Positions 9,446-17,776 are shown, counted from the stretch's first letter. The stretch: DNA of 33,416 nucleotides from Alphaproteobacteria bacterium (GCA_003250275.1 QKGW01000561.1:1-33416), one strand, 5' to 3'. Program-made: numbers and translations. Notes: generated by a model from the sequence alone, not told the origin.

Positions 9446-10627
9446 ATGCCCTCCACCAGCGAACGTATTCGGGGATTCGGGGAATCGGTGATCCGCCGTA
9501 TGACCCGCGTCGCCAACGCCCACGGCGCCATCAACCTCTCCCAAGGCTTTCCGGATTTCGACCCGCCCGCCGAGTTGCTGGCGGCGGGAGAGCGGGCGAT
9601 GCGCGAGGGGCCGCATCAATACGCGATCACCTGGGGCGACGCCGGTCTGCGCCGTGCCATCGCCGAGAAGCAGAGTCGCCTGATGGGCATTGAGATCGAC
9701 CCGGACCGGCACGTCGTCGTCACCTGCGGCAGCACCGAGGCGATGATGGCGGCGATGATGACGGTGTGCAATCCGGGCGACGAGGTGGTGGTGTTCTCGC
9801 CGTTCTACGAGAACTACGGCGCCGACGCGATCCTCTCCGGTGCGGTGCCGGTGTTCGCGCCGCTGGTGCCGCCCGGCTTCGGCTTCGACCGTGCGGCGCT
9901 CGAGGCGGCGATGGCGCGGCGGCCGAAGGCGCTGATCCTCTGCAACCCATCCAATCCCTGCGGCAAGGTGTTCGATGCCGACGAACTCCGGTTCATCGCC
10001 GACCTTGCGATCCGCTACGACGTGTTCATGATCGCCGACGAGGTCTACGAACACATCGTCTTCGCGCCCCACAAGCACGGCTACATCGCCGCGCTGCCGG
10101 GGATGGCGGAGCGGACGATTTCGTGCTCGTCGCTGTCCAAGACCTATTCGATCACCGGCTGGCGGCTGGGCTATGCGATCGCCTCGGCGGAGGTGGTGGA
10201 CGGTATGCGCAAGGTCCACGACTTCCTCACCGTCGGCGCCGCCGCGCCGTTGCAGGCGGCGGCAGTGACGGCGCTGCGCTTCCCGCCCGCGTACTACGAC
10301 GAACTCGCCGCCGCCTACGCCGAAAAGCGCGAAATCTTCCTCGCCGGCCTCGATGCGGCGGGGTTGGTCTATACCCCGCCGCAGGGGGCATATTACGTGC
10401 TGGTGGATATTTCCGGGTTCATCGACGGCACCGATTGGGATGACGCCCGCTTCGCCGAATGGCTGGCGCGCCGCGTCGGCGTTGCGGCGGTGCCGGGATC
10501 GAGCTTCTTCCGCGAGCCGGTGCGCCACCTGATCCGCTTCCACTTCGCCAAGAAACCCGAAACCCTGCGCGCGGCGGGCGAACGCCTGCTGCGGGTCGAC
10601 GAACTGTGGCGGCAGGATCGCGGCTAA
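9446..10627 (+). CDS. Class I aminotransferase, methionine/kynurenine-type
   Basis: This 393-aa fold-type I aminotransferase has INLSQGFPDFDPP (residues 29-41), NPSNPCGKVF, ADEVYEH and the PLP lysine 232 in SSLSKTYSITGWRLGY. A substrate-carboxylate Arg lies in HLIRFHFAKK near the C-terminus. The NLSQGFPDF signature is shared by kynurenine aminotransferases and the YbdL/MtnE-like enzymes that interconvert methionine and 4-methylthio-2-oxobutyrate. I prefer ATG 9446, with AGG five nt upstream, over the GTG six nt earlier, because that GTG overlaps the ribosome site. It is transcribed away from the Rrf2 gene and shares a control region with it. A methionine-salvage or methionine-catabolism role fits the neighbourhood, but the substrate is inferred. 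Its stop overlaps the convergent siroheme gene by 4 nt. Confidence 0.82.
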   Translation: MPSTSERIRGFGESVIRRMTRVANAHGAINLSQGFPDFDPPAELLAAGERAMREGPHQYAITWGDAGLRRAIAEKQSRLMGIEIDPDRHVVVTCGSTEAMMAAMMTVCNPGDEVVVFSPFYENYGADAILSGAVPVFAPLVPPGFGFDRAALEAAMARRPKALILCNPSNPCGKVFDADELRFIADLAIRYDVFMIADEVYEHIVFAPHKHGYIAALPGMAERTISCSSLSKTYSITGWRLGYAIASAEVVDGMRKVHDFLTVGAAAPLQAAAVTALRFPPAYYDELAAAYAEKREIFLAGLDAAGLVYTPPQGAYYVLVDISGFIDGTDWDDARFAEWLARRVGVAAVPGSSFFREPVRHLIRFHFAKKPETLRAAGERLLRVDELWRQDRG

Positions 10628-11175
10628 CGCAGCCAGTTGCGAGTGTCGAGGAAGGCATCGGTGCGCCGGGAGACCTCGCGCATCGGCAGGCCGCGCGCCC
10701 GCAGGCGGTTGCGCAGGGTCGCCACCGCCTCCAGCCTGCCGCCCCATTCGGGGCCGATCAGGCGCTCGATCGCGCGCCGCACCCGGGCCGCCAGCGCGGG
10801 GCTTTTGCCCGAGGTGGAGATGGCGACCAGCAGGTCGCCGCGCCGCACCGTCGCGGGTACGTGGAAGTCGCACCACGGCTTCCGGTCCTCGACGTTGACC
10901 AGAGCCCCCTGCGCCCGCGCCTCGGCGGCGATGTTGCTCGCGAGGCCGTCGGCCACCCCGGCGACGAACAGCAGCGAGCCGGGCGCGTAGACGTTCGGCA
11001 GGCCGTGGCGGTAGCGCTCGCCCGCGCGGCGCCGCAGCGCTTCCGAGGCGCCGGTGTCGTAGACGGTCGGGCGCGCGCCCGCGGCGTCGAGGGTGGCGAG
11101 CTTGCGCACCGCCGCCGCGCCGGTGCCGACCAGCGCCACCGTCACCTTGTCGAGATCGAACACGACCGGCAGCAT
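10624..11175 (-). CDS. cysG: Precorrin-2 dehydrogenase / sirohydrochlorin ferrochelatase domain (siroheme synthase N-terminal part)
   Basis: This 183-aa protein corresponds to the N-terminal, NAD-binding half of CysG (Met8p-like). It starts with a Rossmann strand-loop VALVGTGAAAVRKLATL at about residues 12-28. VEDRKPWCDFHVPATVRRGDLLVAISTSGKSPALA follows; the serine in the STSGKSP segment is in the family-conserved position. It would oxidise precorrin-2 and insert iron to make siroheme. The methyltransferase half is absent and must be encoded elsewhere. Siroheme is the cofactor of sulfite reductase, and the gene starts 2 nt after the cysI stop with GGAGG before ATG 11175. The operon thus makes both the enzyme and its cofactor. 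It ends tail-to-tail with the aminotransferase gene. Confidence 0.85.
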   Translation of the reverse strand: MLPVVFDLDKVTVALVGTGAAAVRKLATLDAAGARPTVYDTGASEALRRRAGERYRHGLPNVYAPGSLLFVAGVADGLASNIAAEARAQGALVNVEDRKPWCDFHVPATVRRGDLLVAISTSGKSPALAARVRRAIERLIGPEWGGRLEAVATLRNRLRARGLPMREVSRRTDAFLDTRNWLR

Positions 11176-11177
11176 CG

Positions 11178-12905
11178 TCAGTCCTCCTTCCGGCCGCGCA
11201 ACGGCCCGGTGCGGGCGTGGAAATCGGCGCCGTTGGCGGTGGCGGCGACGATTCCGGCGCGGATCGCGTAATCTCCGAAGCGCTCTTCCGGCGCGCGGCC
11301 GGCGGCGTACTCGGCGAACAGCGGATCGAGGGCGGCGAGGATGCCTGCCTCGTCGAGATCGGCGGCGTAGAGCTTGGACAGCCGCGAGCCGTCGGCCGCG
11401 CCGCCGAGGTAGAGGTTGTAGTGCCCCGGTCCCCTGCCGACGAAGCCGATCTCGGCGAGATAGGGGCGGGCGCAGCCGTTCGGGCAGCCGGTCATCCGCA
11501 CCACGATCTCGGTCTCGCCGAGGCCGTGGGCGGCGAGCCGCGCTTCGAGCGCGGTGACGAGGTCGGGCAGGTAGCGCTCGCTTTCCGCCAGCGCCAGGCC
11601 GCAGGTCGGCAAAGCCACGCAGGCCATGGCGTTGCGCCGCACCGGCGTCGCATTCTCCGCCAGCCGATGCTCCGCGGCCAGTGCCGCGATCGCGTCGCGG
11701 TTTTCCGGCCGGACGTCGGCGACGATGACGTTCTGGTTGGTGGTGAGGCGGAACAGGCCGTCGTGGACTGCGGCGATCGCCCGCAGGCCGGAGAGCAGTT
11801 GCGGGCCGCCGGGGATGTCGCGGATCCTGCCGTTCTCGACGAACAGCGTGAGGTGCTCGCGGCCATTCTCGCCCGCGACCCAGCCGTAGCGGTCGGCGTT
11901 GTTGGCGAAGCGTACCGGCCGCGGCGGCGCGAGGCGCACCCCGGAGCGCCGCTCGACCTCCGCGCGGAAGGCGTCGAGGCCACGGTTCTCGATGGTGTAC
12001 TTGAGGCGCGCGTGCTTGCGGTTGCCGCGGTCGCCCCAGTCGCGCTGCACCGTCACCACCGCCTCGGCGATGGCGAGGACGTCGGCGGTGCGGCAGAAGC
12101 CGAGATCGTCGGCGGTGCGGGGGTAGGTCTCCGGCTCGCCGTGGGTCATTCCCATGCCGCCGCCGACGGTGACGTTCCATCCGGAGAGACGGCCGCGGGC
12201 GTCGGCCGCGGCAATGAAACCGAGATCCTGGGCGTAGACGTCGACATCGTTGTCGGGCGGCACCGCCACCGCGATCTTGAACTTGCGCGGCAGGTAGGTG
12301 CGGCCGTAGATCGGCTCCGCCTCTGCCTCCTCCTCGCCGCCGGCAATGCGCTCGCCGTCGAGCCAGATCTCCCGATAGGCGCCCGTCTTCGGCAGCAGGT
12401 GCTCGGAAATCCGGCGAGCTAAGTCGGCGGCGGCGCGGTGCAGAGCCGAGAGATGGGGGTTGGCGGCGGCGACGACGTTGCGGTTGACGTCGCCGCACGC
12501 GGCGATGCTGTCGAGCAGGGCAGCGTCGATCGCCTTGATCGTGGTCTTGAGGTTGGACTTGATCACCCCGTGGAACTGGAAGGTTTGACGGGTGGTGAGC
12601 CGCAGGGTGCCGTTGCCGTAGTCGGTGGCGAGGCGGTCGAGCGCCAGCCACTGCTCGGGGGAGCACTCCCCGGCGGGCAGGCGCAGCCGCACCATGAAAC
12701 CGAACGCCGGTTCGAGCTTCTTGCGGCCGCGCTCGGGGCGCAGGTCGCGGTCGTCCTGAAGATAGATGCCGTGGAATTTGACCAGTTGCTGGTCGTCTTC
12801 CGAGATCGCGCCGGTGGCCGTCTCGGCGAGGCCCTCTTTGAGGGTGCCGCGCAGGTAGGCGCTCGCCGCCTTGATGATCTCGTTGCGGGACAGGGATTCC
12901 GTCAT
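11178..12905 (-). CDS. cysI: Assimilatory sulfite reductase hemoprotein subunit
   Basis: This 575-aa protein is the siroheme/[4Fe-4S] subunit that reduces sulfite to sulfide with six electrons from CysJ. Two ferredoxin-like half-domains are visible (residues about 65-130 and 350-400). The cluster ligands are Cys429-X5-Cys435 (CVALPTC) and Cys474-X3-Cys478 (GCPNGC). LTTRQTFQFHGV supplies siroheme-binding Arg residues, and GNRKHARLKYTIENRG is typical of CysI. Length and motifs match the CysI family (about 570 aa). GAGGAGG precedes ATG 12905, 13 nt after the cysJ stop. A second, unrelated-architecture sulfite reductase lies at 30357-32657. Confidence 0.93.
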   Translation of the reverse strand: MTESLSRNEIIKAASAYLRGTLKEGLAETATGAISEDDQQLVKFHGIYLQDDRDLRPERGRKKLEPAFGFMVRLRLPAGECSPEQWLALDRLATDYGNGTLRLTTRQTFQFHGVIKSNLKTTIKAIDAALLDSIAACGDVNRNVVAAANPHLSALHRAAADLARRISEHLLPKTGAYREIWLDGERIAGGEEEAEAEPIYGRTYLPRKFKIAVAVPPDNDVDVYAQDLGFIAAADARGRLSGWNVTVGGGMGMTHGEPETYPRTADDLGFCRTADVLAIAEAVVTVQRDWGDRGNRKHARLKYTIENRGLDAFRAEVERRSGVRLAPPRPVRFANNADRYGWVAGENGREHLTLFVENGRIRDIPGGPQLLSGLRAIAAVHDGLFRLTTNQNVIVADVRPENRDAIAALAAEHRLAENATPVRRNAMACVALPTCGLALAESERYLPDLVTALEARLAAHGLGETEIVVRMTGCPNGCARPYLAEIGFVGRGPGHYNLYLGGAADGSRLSKLYAADLDEAGILAALDPLFAEYAAGRAPEERFGDYAIRAGIVAATANGADFHARTGPLRGRKED

Positions 12906-12918
12906 CGTCCGGTCCTCC

Positions 12919-14658
12919 TCAATAGACGTCCTGGAGATAGCGGCGCTCCCGCTCCAGCCGCCGCACCGCCTGTTCGGCGGCGTCGGGCGAGAGTGTCCGG
13001 GCTTCGGCGAAGGCGTCGACCACCGCGCGGCGGACGTCCTTCGCCATCGCCGCGGCGTCGCCGCAGACGTAGAGCCGCGCACCGCCTTCGATCCAATCGA
13101 CGAGATCGCGGGCGCGCTCGCGGATGCGGTGCTGCACGTAGATCTTCTCCGGCTGGTCGCGCGAGAACGCGAGGTCGAGCCGATCCAGCGCGCCGTCCTG
13201 CAGTGCCCGCCGCCATTCGGTCTGATAGAGGAAGTCGTGGGTGAAGCGGCGATCGCCGAAGATCAGCCAGTTGCGTCCGGCGGCCCCGGCGGCGGCACGC
13301 GCCTGCACGAAGGCGCGAAACGGCGCGATGCCGGTGCCCGCGCCGATCATGATCGCGTCCGTGCCGGGCTCGGGCGGGCGGAAGTGGCGGTTGGGGCGCA
13401 GACGCACCGTTACCCGCGCTCCCGGCTTGAGGCGGTCGGCGACGAAGCCGGAGGCGACGCCGACGCGGTCGCGGCCGTGGGCGTGCCAGGCGGTGCGTCC
13501 GACCAGCAGGTGAATGGCGTCGGGCTCGGCGCGCCGCGACGAGGCGATCGAGTACGCCCGCGGCGCGAGCGGCCGGGTGAGTGCGGCGAAGTCGTCGGCC
13601 GAAAGCCGCGCCGGGAATGCCTCCAGCAGGTCGATCAGTTGCCGTCCCGCGAGCCACTCCCGCGCGCCGTCGGCGAGCTGGGCGCGCGCCGCGGCGTGGC
13701 CGGTGCGGGCGACGAAGGTTTCGAGGGTGGCGAGCGACAAGGTGGTGACGTCGCGATCGGCGACGCAGGCGCGGCGCAGCGCGTCGTCGCCGTTCAGCCC
13801 GGCGGCGGCGAGCACCGCGTCGACGGCTGCGGGATCGTTCTCGGGGAAGAGGTCGAGCGCGTCGCCCGGCTCGAACCCCGGCAGAGGACCGTCGAAGCCG
13901 AGTTCGAGGTGCCAGGTCTGCTTGTCGGAACGCGATGAATTGAGGTTGATCCGCTCCAGCACCTCGGCGGCGCGCGGCGCGGCGTCGTCGGTGGCGGCGG
14001 GTTCGGGGATCGCGGACGGCGCGGCGGCGACCGGCGGCGCCAGGGCGGCGAGCGCCTCGCCGGTCCAGCGCGCCGCGGCCTCGGCGTAGTCGAGATCGCA
14101 CTCGGCCCGCTCCACCGCGCGGCGGCCGCCGAGCGCGGCGAGGCGCTCGTCGAGGGCGCGGCCGGCCGCGCAGAAGTTGACGTAGGCGCGGTCGCCGAGG
14201 GCGAGTACGCCGTAGGCAACGCCGTCGAGGCGCGGCGCGGCGTCGGACATCAGGTCCTGAAACGCCGGGACGGCGCGGGCGGGCGGGTCGCCCTCGCCCC
14301 AGGTGCTGGCCACGACGACGAGGCGGCGGGTCGCGGCCAGCTCGGCGAGGTCGAGATCGGCGAAATCGACGACCCGCGGGCGGAAGCCGCGACCGCGGGC
14401 GGCGCGGGCGATCTCTGCGGCGAGGCGTTCGGCGTTGCCGGATTCGCTGGCGTAGAGAACCAGGAGCGGCTCGGCTGCGGATGCGGCAGGCACGGCGAGC
14501 GGCGCTTCGGCCGTCCGTTCGGCCGAGGCGGCGTCGAGGCCGCTCAGGAACCCCGCCAGCCAGGCGCGCTGCAGCGGTGTCGCGCGGCTGAGGATGCGGC
14601 CGAGCTCGACCAACTCGTCGGGTGCGAACGGCGCGCCCGGGGGCAGCATCGCGGTCAT
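12919..14658 (-). CDS. cysJ: Sulfite reductase flavoprotein subunit
   Basis: This 579-aa diflavin reductase passes electrons from NADPH through FAD and FMN to CysI. An N-terminal helical segment is followed by a flavodoxin domain (about 65-205; LLVLYASESGNAERLA phosphate loop, STWGEGDPP). Next come a connecting/FAD domain (RAYSIASS motif) and the NADPH domain (GAGTGIAPFRAFVQ, LYVCGDAAAMAKDV). The C-terminus RRYLQDVY carries the conserved aromatic residue stacking on FAD. Start ATG 14658 overlaps the stop of the upstream aminotransferase (ATGA), which implies coupled translation. A second in-frame ATG at 14649 is possible. Ala/Glu-rich linkers are long, as is usual in high-GC genomes. Confidence 0.93.
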   Translation of the reverse strand: MTAMLPPGAPFAPDELVELGRILSRATPLQRAWLAGFLSGLDAASAERTAEAPLAVPAASAAEPLLVLYASESGNAERLAAEIARAARGRGFRPRVVDFADLDLAELAATRRLVVVASTWGEGDPPARAVPAFQDLMSDAAPRLDGVAYGVLALGDRAYVNFCAAGRALDERLAALGGRRAVERAECDLDYAEAAARWTGEALAALAPPVAAAPSAIPEPAATDDAAPRAAEVLERINLNSSRSDKQTWHLELGFDGPLPGFEPGDALDLFPENDPAAVDAVLAAAGLNGDDALRRACVADRDVTTLSLATLETFVARTGHAAARAQLADGAREWLAGRQLIDLLEAFPARLSADDFAALTRPLAPRAYSIASSRRAEPDAIHLLVGRTAWHAHGRDRVGVASGFVADRLKPGARVTVRLRPNRHFRPPEPGTDAIMIGAGTGIAPFRAFVQARAAAGAAGRNWLIFGDRRFTHDFLYQTEWRRALQDGALDRLDLAFSRDQPEKIYVQHRIRERARDLVDWIEGGARLYVCGDAAAMAKDVRRAVVDAFAEARTLSPDAAEQAVRRLERERRYLQDVY

Positions 14659-15902
14659 GCCCCTGCCACCGCCAGCGCGGGGGCCGGGCGCAGGTCCGCG
14701 ACCGCTGCGGCGATGCGGCGCAGGGCTTCGGTCACGGTTGCGGCGTCGGTGGCGAAGGAGATGCGGAAATACGGCGACAGGCCGAACGCCGCCCCCGGCA
14801 TCGCGGCCACGCCCGCCTCCTCCAGCAGATATTCGGTGAAGTCGGCGTCGCTGGCGATGATGCCGCCGTCGGGCCGTTGCGTGCCGATCAACGCCGCGCA
14901 TCCGGGAAAGGCGAAGAACGCCCCGGCGGGCGCGGCGAGGGTGAGGCCGGGGGTCGCCGCGATCCCCTCGGTCACCAGCCTGCGGCGCTCGGCGTAGGCC
15001 GCGCGCGTCTCGGCGACGAAGTCCTGCGGCCCGGTGAGGGCGGCGAGCCCGGCGGCTTGCGCCACCGTCGAGACCCCGGCGGTGAACTGCGACTGCACCA
15101 CCGTCATCGCGCGGATCAGCGGCTCCGGCCCGGCGGCGTAGCCCAGCCGCCAGCCGGTCATGGCGTAGGTCTTGGAGGCGGCGTTCACCACCAGCACGCG
15201 GTCGCGCAGATCCGGGGCGATCGCGAGCAGGTGCGGTGGCGGCACATCGTAACGGATCTGCTCGTAGACCTCGTCGAGCAGCACCAGCACCTGGGGGTGG
15301 CGGCGCAGCACCCGGGCGATCGCTTCGAGGTCGTCGGCGGGATAGTCCGCGCCGGTGGGGTTGGCGGGCGCGTTGAGCACCAGCCAGCGGGTGCGCGGTC
15401 CGAGAGCGGCGTCGAGGCCGGCGGCGTCGAGTCGGAAACCGCGCGCCTCGGCGGTGGCGACGAACACCGGCCGCGCGCCGGTGTAGAGCGCCGCATCCGG
15501 GAACGACGGCCAGTAGGGCGCGGGTATCGCCACTTCGTCGCCCGGCTCGACGGTCGCCGAAAACGCGTTGGCGATCAGTTGTTTCGCGCCGTTGCCGATG
15601 AGAATCTGTGTGGGCGAGTAGACGAGGCCGGTCGCGGTCGAGGTCTTGGCGGCCACGGCTTGGCGCAGCGCCGGGGTGCCCTCGGTGGGTGGATACTTGG
15701 TGTCGCCGCGCGCAAGCGCCTCGGCGGCGGCCGCCTTGATGTGCTGCGGCGTGTCGAAGTCGGGCTCGCCGATGGTGAGGTTGATGATGTCGCGCCCCGC
15801 GTCGCGCAGCGCCTTGGCGCGGGCGTTGGCGGCGGCGTTGGGGGAGATGCGCACCCGGGCGACGCGCGCCGACGGGCGGAATTCGGAAACCGGGAGGATC
15901 AT
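14655..15902 (-). CDS. Aspartate-type class I aminotransferase
   Basis: This 415-aa fold-type I enzyme is closest in appearance to AspC/AatA of the I-gamma type (ISPNAAANARAKAL, IINLTIGEPDFDTP, TKYPPTEGTPALR). PLP contacts are NAPANPTGA (Asn181), LLDEVYEQI (Asp210) and the Schiff-base Lys244 in NAASKTYAMTGWRLGY. It overlaps the upstream dehydrogenase stop and the downstream cysJ start by 4 nt each, so it is locked into the sulfite-reductase operon. Aspartate aminotransferases also accept cysteine sulfinate and cysteate. With cysteine sulfinate the product decays to pyruvate and sulfite, which would feed CysJI. That role is inferred from context; ordinary aspartate transamination is the default reading. 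AAGGTG precedes ATG 15902. The frame is open further upstream inside the neighbour but lacks homology there. Confidence 0.85.
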   Translation of the reverse strand: MILPVSEFRPSARVARVRISPNAAANARAKALRDAGRDIINLTIGEPDFDTPQHIKAAAAEALARGDTKYPPTEGTPALRQAVAAKTSTATGLVYSPTQILIGNGAKQLIANAFSATVEPGDEVAIPAPYWPSFPDAALYTGARPVFVATAEARGFRLDAAGLDAALGPRTRWLVLNAPANPTGADYPADDLEAIARVLRRHPQVLVLLDEVYEQIRYDVPPPHLLAIAPDLRDRVLVVNAASKTYAMTGWRLGYAAGPEPLIRAMTVVQSQFTAGVSTVAQAAGLAALTGPQDFVAETRAAYAERRRLVTEGIAATPGLTLAAPAGAFFAFPGCAALIGTQRPDGGIIASDADFTEYLLEEAGVAAMPGAAFGLSPYFRISFATDAATVTEALRRIAAAVADLRPAPALAVAGA

Positions 15903-17353
15903 CGTGCGAGCACCTTGCCGGGGTTGAGGATGCCGTGCGGGTCGAGCGCCGTCTTGATCCGGCGCATCAGCGCCAGTTCCAGAGGCGGCTTGTAGTCGGG
16001 CAGGGCATCGACCTTGAGTTGGCCGACCCCGTGCTCGGCGCAGATCGAGCCGCCGCGCGCCGTCACCGCGCGATAGACCAGGGCGCGCAGCGCGTGTTCG
16101 TGGGTCTCCCAATATTCAGGGCCGACACCTTCCGGGCGGGCGACGTGATAGTGGAGATTGCCGTCGCCCGCGTGGCCGTGCACCAGCACCCGGACACCGG
16201 GGAATTCCGTTTGCAATGCCGCGCCGGTCTCGGCGATGAAATCCGGAATCCGCGAGATCGGCAGCGAGACGTCGTGCTTGGCGTTCCAGCCGTCGCGCTT
16301 CTGCGCCTCGCCCAGGCCGTGCTCGCGCACCGCCCAGAACGCCTCGCGTTGCGCCAGGCTTTCGGCCACCACCGCATCGTCGGCAAGTTCGGCTTCGAGT
16401 GCCGCGCCGATCACGGTTTCCAGGCGCTCGCGGCCGTGGGCCTCGCTGTCCTCGTCGGCGGTTTCGATCAGCACGTACCAGTGGTCGTCGTCCGCTTCCG
16501 CCGCGAACGGCAGCCGGTATTCCGGGGCGTTCGCCGCCACCAGTCGCCAAGTCGCCGCCGAGACGATCTCGAACCCGGTGAGCGCCGCGCCGAAACCCTG
16601 ACGGGCGTGCCGCAAGAGCGCGATCACCGTGGCGATGCCGGAGACCTTGAGAAACGCGGTCTGATGCGCGGCGGGGAGGGGGAAGAGCTTGATCGTCGCC
16701 GCGGTGACGATGCCGAGGGTGCCCTCGCTGCCGATGTAGAGATCGCGCAGGTCGTAGCCCGCGTTGTCCTTCCGCAGTCCGCGCAGACCGTTCCAGATTT
16801 CGCCTTCCGCCGTCACCACCTCGATGCCGAGGGTGAGCGCCCGGGTGTTGCCGAAGCGCACCACCTGAGTTCCGCCCGCGTTGGTGGCGAGGTTGCCGCC
16901 CACCGTGCAACTGCCACCCGAGGGCAGGCTCAAGGGGAACCAACGGTCTGCCGCCAGCGCCGCTTCGCGCACGGTGTCGAGAATCACCCCGGCCTCGACG
17001 GTGACGGTGTCGTTGTCGCGGTCGAGATCGCGGATGCGGTTGAGGCGCGCGAGCGACAGCACCACCGCCGCGCCGCTGGAGTCCGGCGTGCCGCCGCCCG
17101 CGAGGCCGGTATGGCCGCCCTGGGGCACGATCGGCACCCGCTCCGCCGCCAGCAATCGCACCACCGCCGCGACCTCCTCGGCGTTCGCGGGGCGTACCAC
17201 CGCGCGGGCGCGGCCGGGGTGGCGCTGGAGGATATCCACCAGCGCGCCGGGCGCATCCTCGCCGCGCATGGCGTGGTCGGGGCCGACGATCGCCCGGAGG
17301 GCGTCGAGCAGCGGATCGGTGGCAAGGGGGCGGAGAGCGGTGGCGTTACGCAT
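15899..17353 (-). CDS. FAD-linked 2-hydroxyacid dehydrogenase (GlcD/D2HGDH-like)
   Basis: This 484-aa flavoprotein has the PCMH-type FAD domain (PQGGHTGLAGGGTP at about residues 77-90, SLPSGGSCTVGGNLATNAGG, IGSEGTLGIVTAATIKLFP). It also has the C-terminal FAD-oxidase cap with the metal/substrate motif HGHAGDGNLHYHV and the terminal EHGVGQLK. Relatives oxidise D-2-hydroxyglutarate, D-lactate or glycolate, passing electrons to quinone, ETF or cytochrome. The gene opens an operon running through the aminotransferase into cysJ-cysI-cysG. A substrate such as 3-sulfolactate, giving 3-sulfopyruvate for the adjacent aminotransferase, is attractive but unproven; D-malate or 2-hydroxyglutarate are equally compatible with the fold. 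Start ATG 17353 has AGGCC upstream. Its promoter should lie in the AT-rich region 17390-17460. Confidence 0.82.
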   Translation of the reverse strand: MRNATALRPLATDPLLDALRAIVGPDHAMRGEDAPGALVDILQRHPGRARAVVRPANAEEVAAVVRLLAAERVPIVPQGGHTGLAGGGTPDSSGAAVVLSLARLNRIRDLDRDNDTVTVEAGVILDTVREAALAADRWFPLSLPSGGSCTVGGNLATNAGGTQVVRFGNTRALTLGIEVVTAEGEIWNGLRGLRKDNAGYDLRDLYIGSEGTLGIVTAATIKLFPLPAAHQTAFLKVSGIATVIALLRHARQGFGAALTGFEIVSAATWRLVAANAPEYRLPFAAEADDDHWYVLIETADEDSEAHGRERLETVIGAALEAELADDAVVAESLAQREAFWAVREHGLGEAQKRDGWNAKHDVSLPISRIPDFIAETGAALQTEFPGVRVLVHGHAGDGNLHYHVARPEGVGPEYWETHEHALRALVYRAVTARGGSICAEHGVGQLKVDALPDYKPPLELALMRRIKTALDPHGILNPGKVLAR

Positions 17354-17589
17354 CGGTTGGCCTCGTGCGGTGGCGACGAGCTTCCTTCCATAACACTGCT
17401 GCCGGGAAAATACACATAGATTCGATGTAGGTGATAAAAATTTACATAACGTGTGTTGATTTCCGGGCGCTATTGCGGTCGGTTGCTGTCCATCTAAAGC
17501 GTCGGAAGGTTTGTATCATATTGAAAATAACTATGAAAAATATAAGCTACATATACAACATCGAAAAAGTGTTAATCAAAATGAATCAC
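17354..17589. other. AT-rich divergent intergenic region
   Basis: About 240 nt, much lower in GC than the surroundings from about 17400, separate the sulfite-reductase operon (leftward) from the met-transport operon (rightward). It should hold the leftward promoter and regulator sites. An open frame reading MKNISYIYNIEKV from 17533 has unlike codon use and no clear ribosome site, so I do not call it a gene. Confidence 0.6.
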
Positions 17590-17618
17590 TTGACTATCCA
17601 TTCTGTGTCGGGCTGAAT
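17590..17618 (+). promoter_or_regulatory. Candidate sigma-70-like promoter of the met-transport operon
   Basis: TTGACT (17590-17595) is followed after 17 nt by CTGAAT (17613-17618). Transcription from here would start about 20 nt before the leader-peptide start at 17648. The -35 is good and the -10 weak; the assignment rests on sequence and position only. Confidence 0.35.
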
Positions 17619-17647
17619 GACCATCCGTTCCCTTTGAGGAGGTTGTC

Positions 17648-17704
17648 ATGAGGCGGTTTGACGCGTTGGGGCGATGTTGTCGCTCCGTGTGTATCGGGTT
17701 CTGA
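17648..17704 (+). CDS. Cys-containing leader peptide (candidate attenuator), 18 aa
   Basis: An ATG at 17648 sits 5 nt after a near-ideal ribosome site (GAGGAGG, 17636-17642). It opens an 18-codon frame, MRRFDALGRCCRSVCIGF, ending at TGA 17702-17704, 72 nt before the metQ-like start. Three of 18 codons are Cys (all TGT), two adjacent. Cysteine-rich upstream frames that control downstream translation or transcription are described for sulfur operons in actinobacteria. This looks like an analogous device in a proteobacterium, sensing charged tRNA-Cys. The Cys-Cys pair lies in the loop of a predicted hairpin (17668-17686), so a stalled ribosome would remodel the leader. It could instead be an ordinary translated upstream frame. 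Confidence 0.6.
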   Translation: MRRFDALGRCCRSVCIGF

Positions 17705-17759
17705 CTGCGCGCGTTCGGGAATCTCCGCCCCGTCCGGCGTCGCGAAATCGTCGGCGGAG
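17668..17759 (+). promoter_or_regulatory. Leader RNA hairpins before the metQ-like gene
   Basis: GGGGCGA (17668-17674) pairs with TCGCTCC (17680-17686) around a 5-nt loop at the tandem Cys codons. Further on, CTCCGCC (17723-17729) pairs with GGCGGAG (17753-17759), with an inner CCGGCG/CGTCGG stem. CTCC segments at 17683 or 17723 could alternatively pair with the GGAG of the metQ ribosome site (17763-17766). No T-run follows, so control would be of translation or through Rho rather than by an intrinsic terminator. Pairings were found by eye, without energy calculation. Confidence 0.4.
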
Positions 17760-17776
17760 GATGGAGAAGACGAAAC

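Noticed and set aside
8903-10876. A 657-codon minus-strand frame covering the Rrf2 gene and the aminotransferase
   Set aside because: Only its last 150 codons (Rrf2) show homology; the rest is the antisense shadow of the aminotransferase.
15935-17419. A 494-codon plus-strand frame opposite the FAD dehydrogenase
   Set aside because: Composition is shadow-like and there are no motifs, while the opposite strand encodes a clear flavoprotein along its whole length.
17461-17503. Second SAM-II-like sequence (TTGATTTCC ... ATTGCGG ... CTAAAGCG) before the met-transport operon
   Set aside because: The upstream and downstream flanks of the loop cannot form P1, and GC is missing before TAAAG, so the pseudoknot helices do not form. 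Only short motifs agree.
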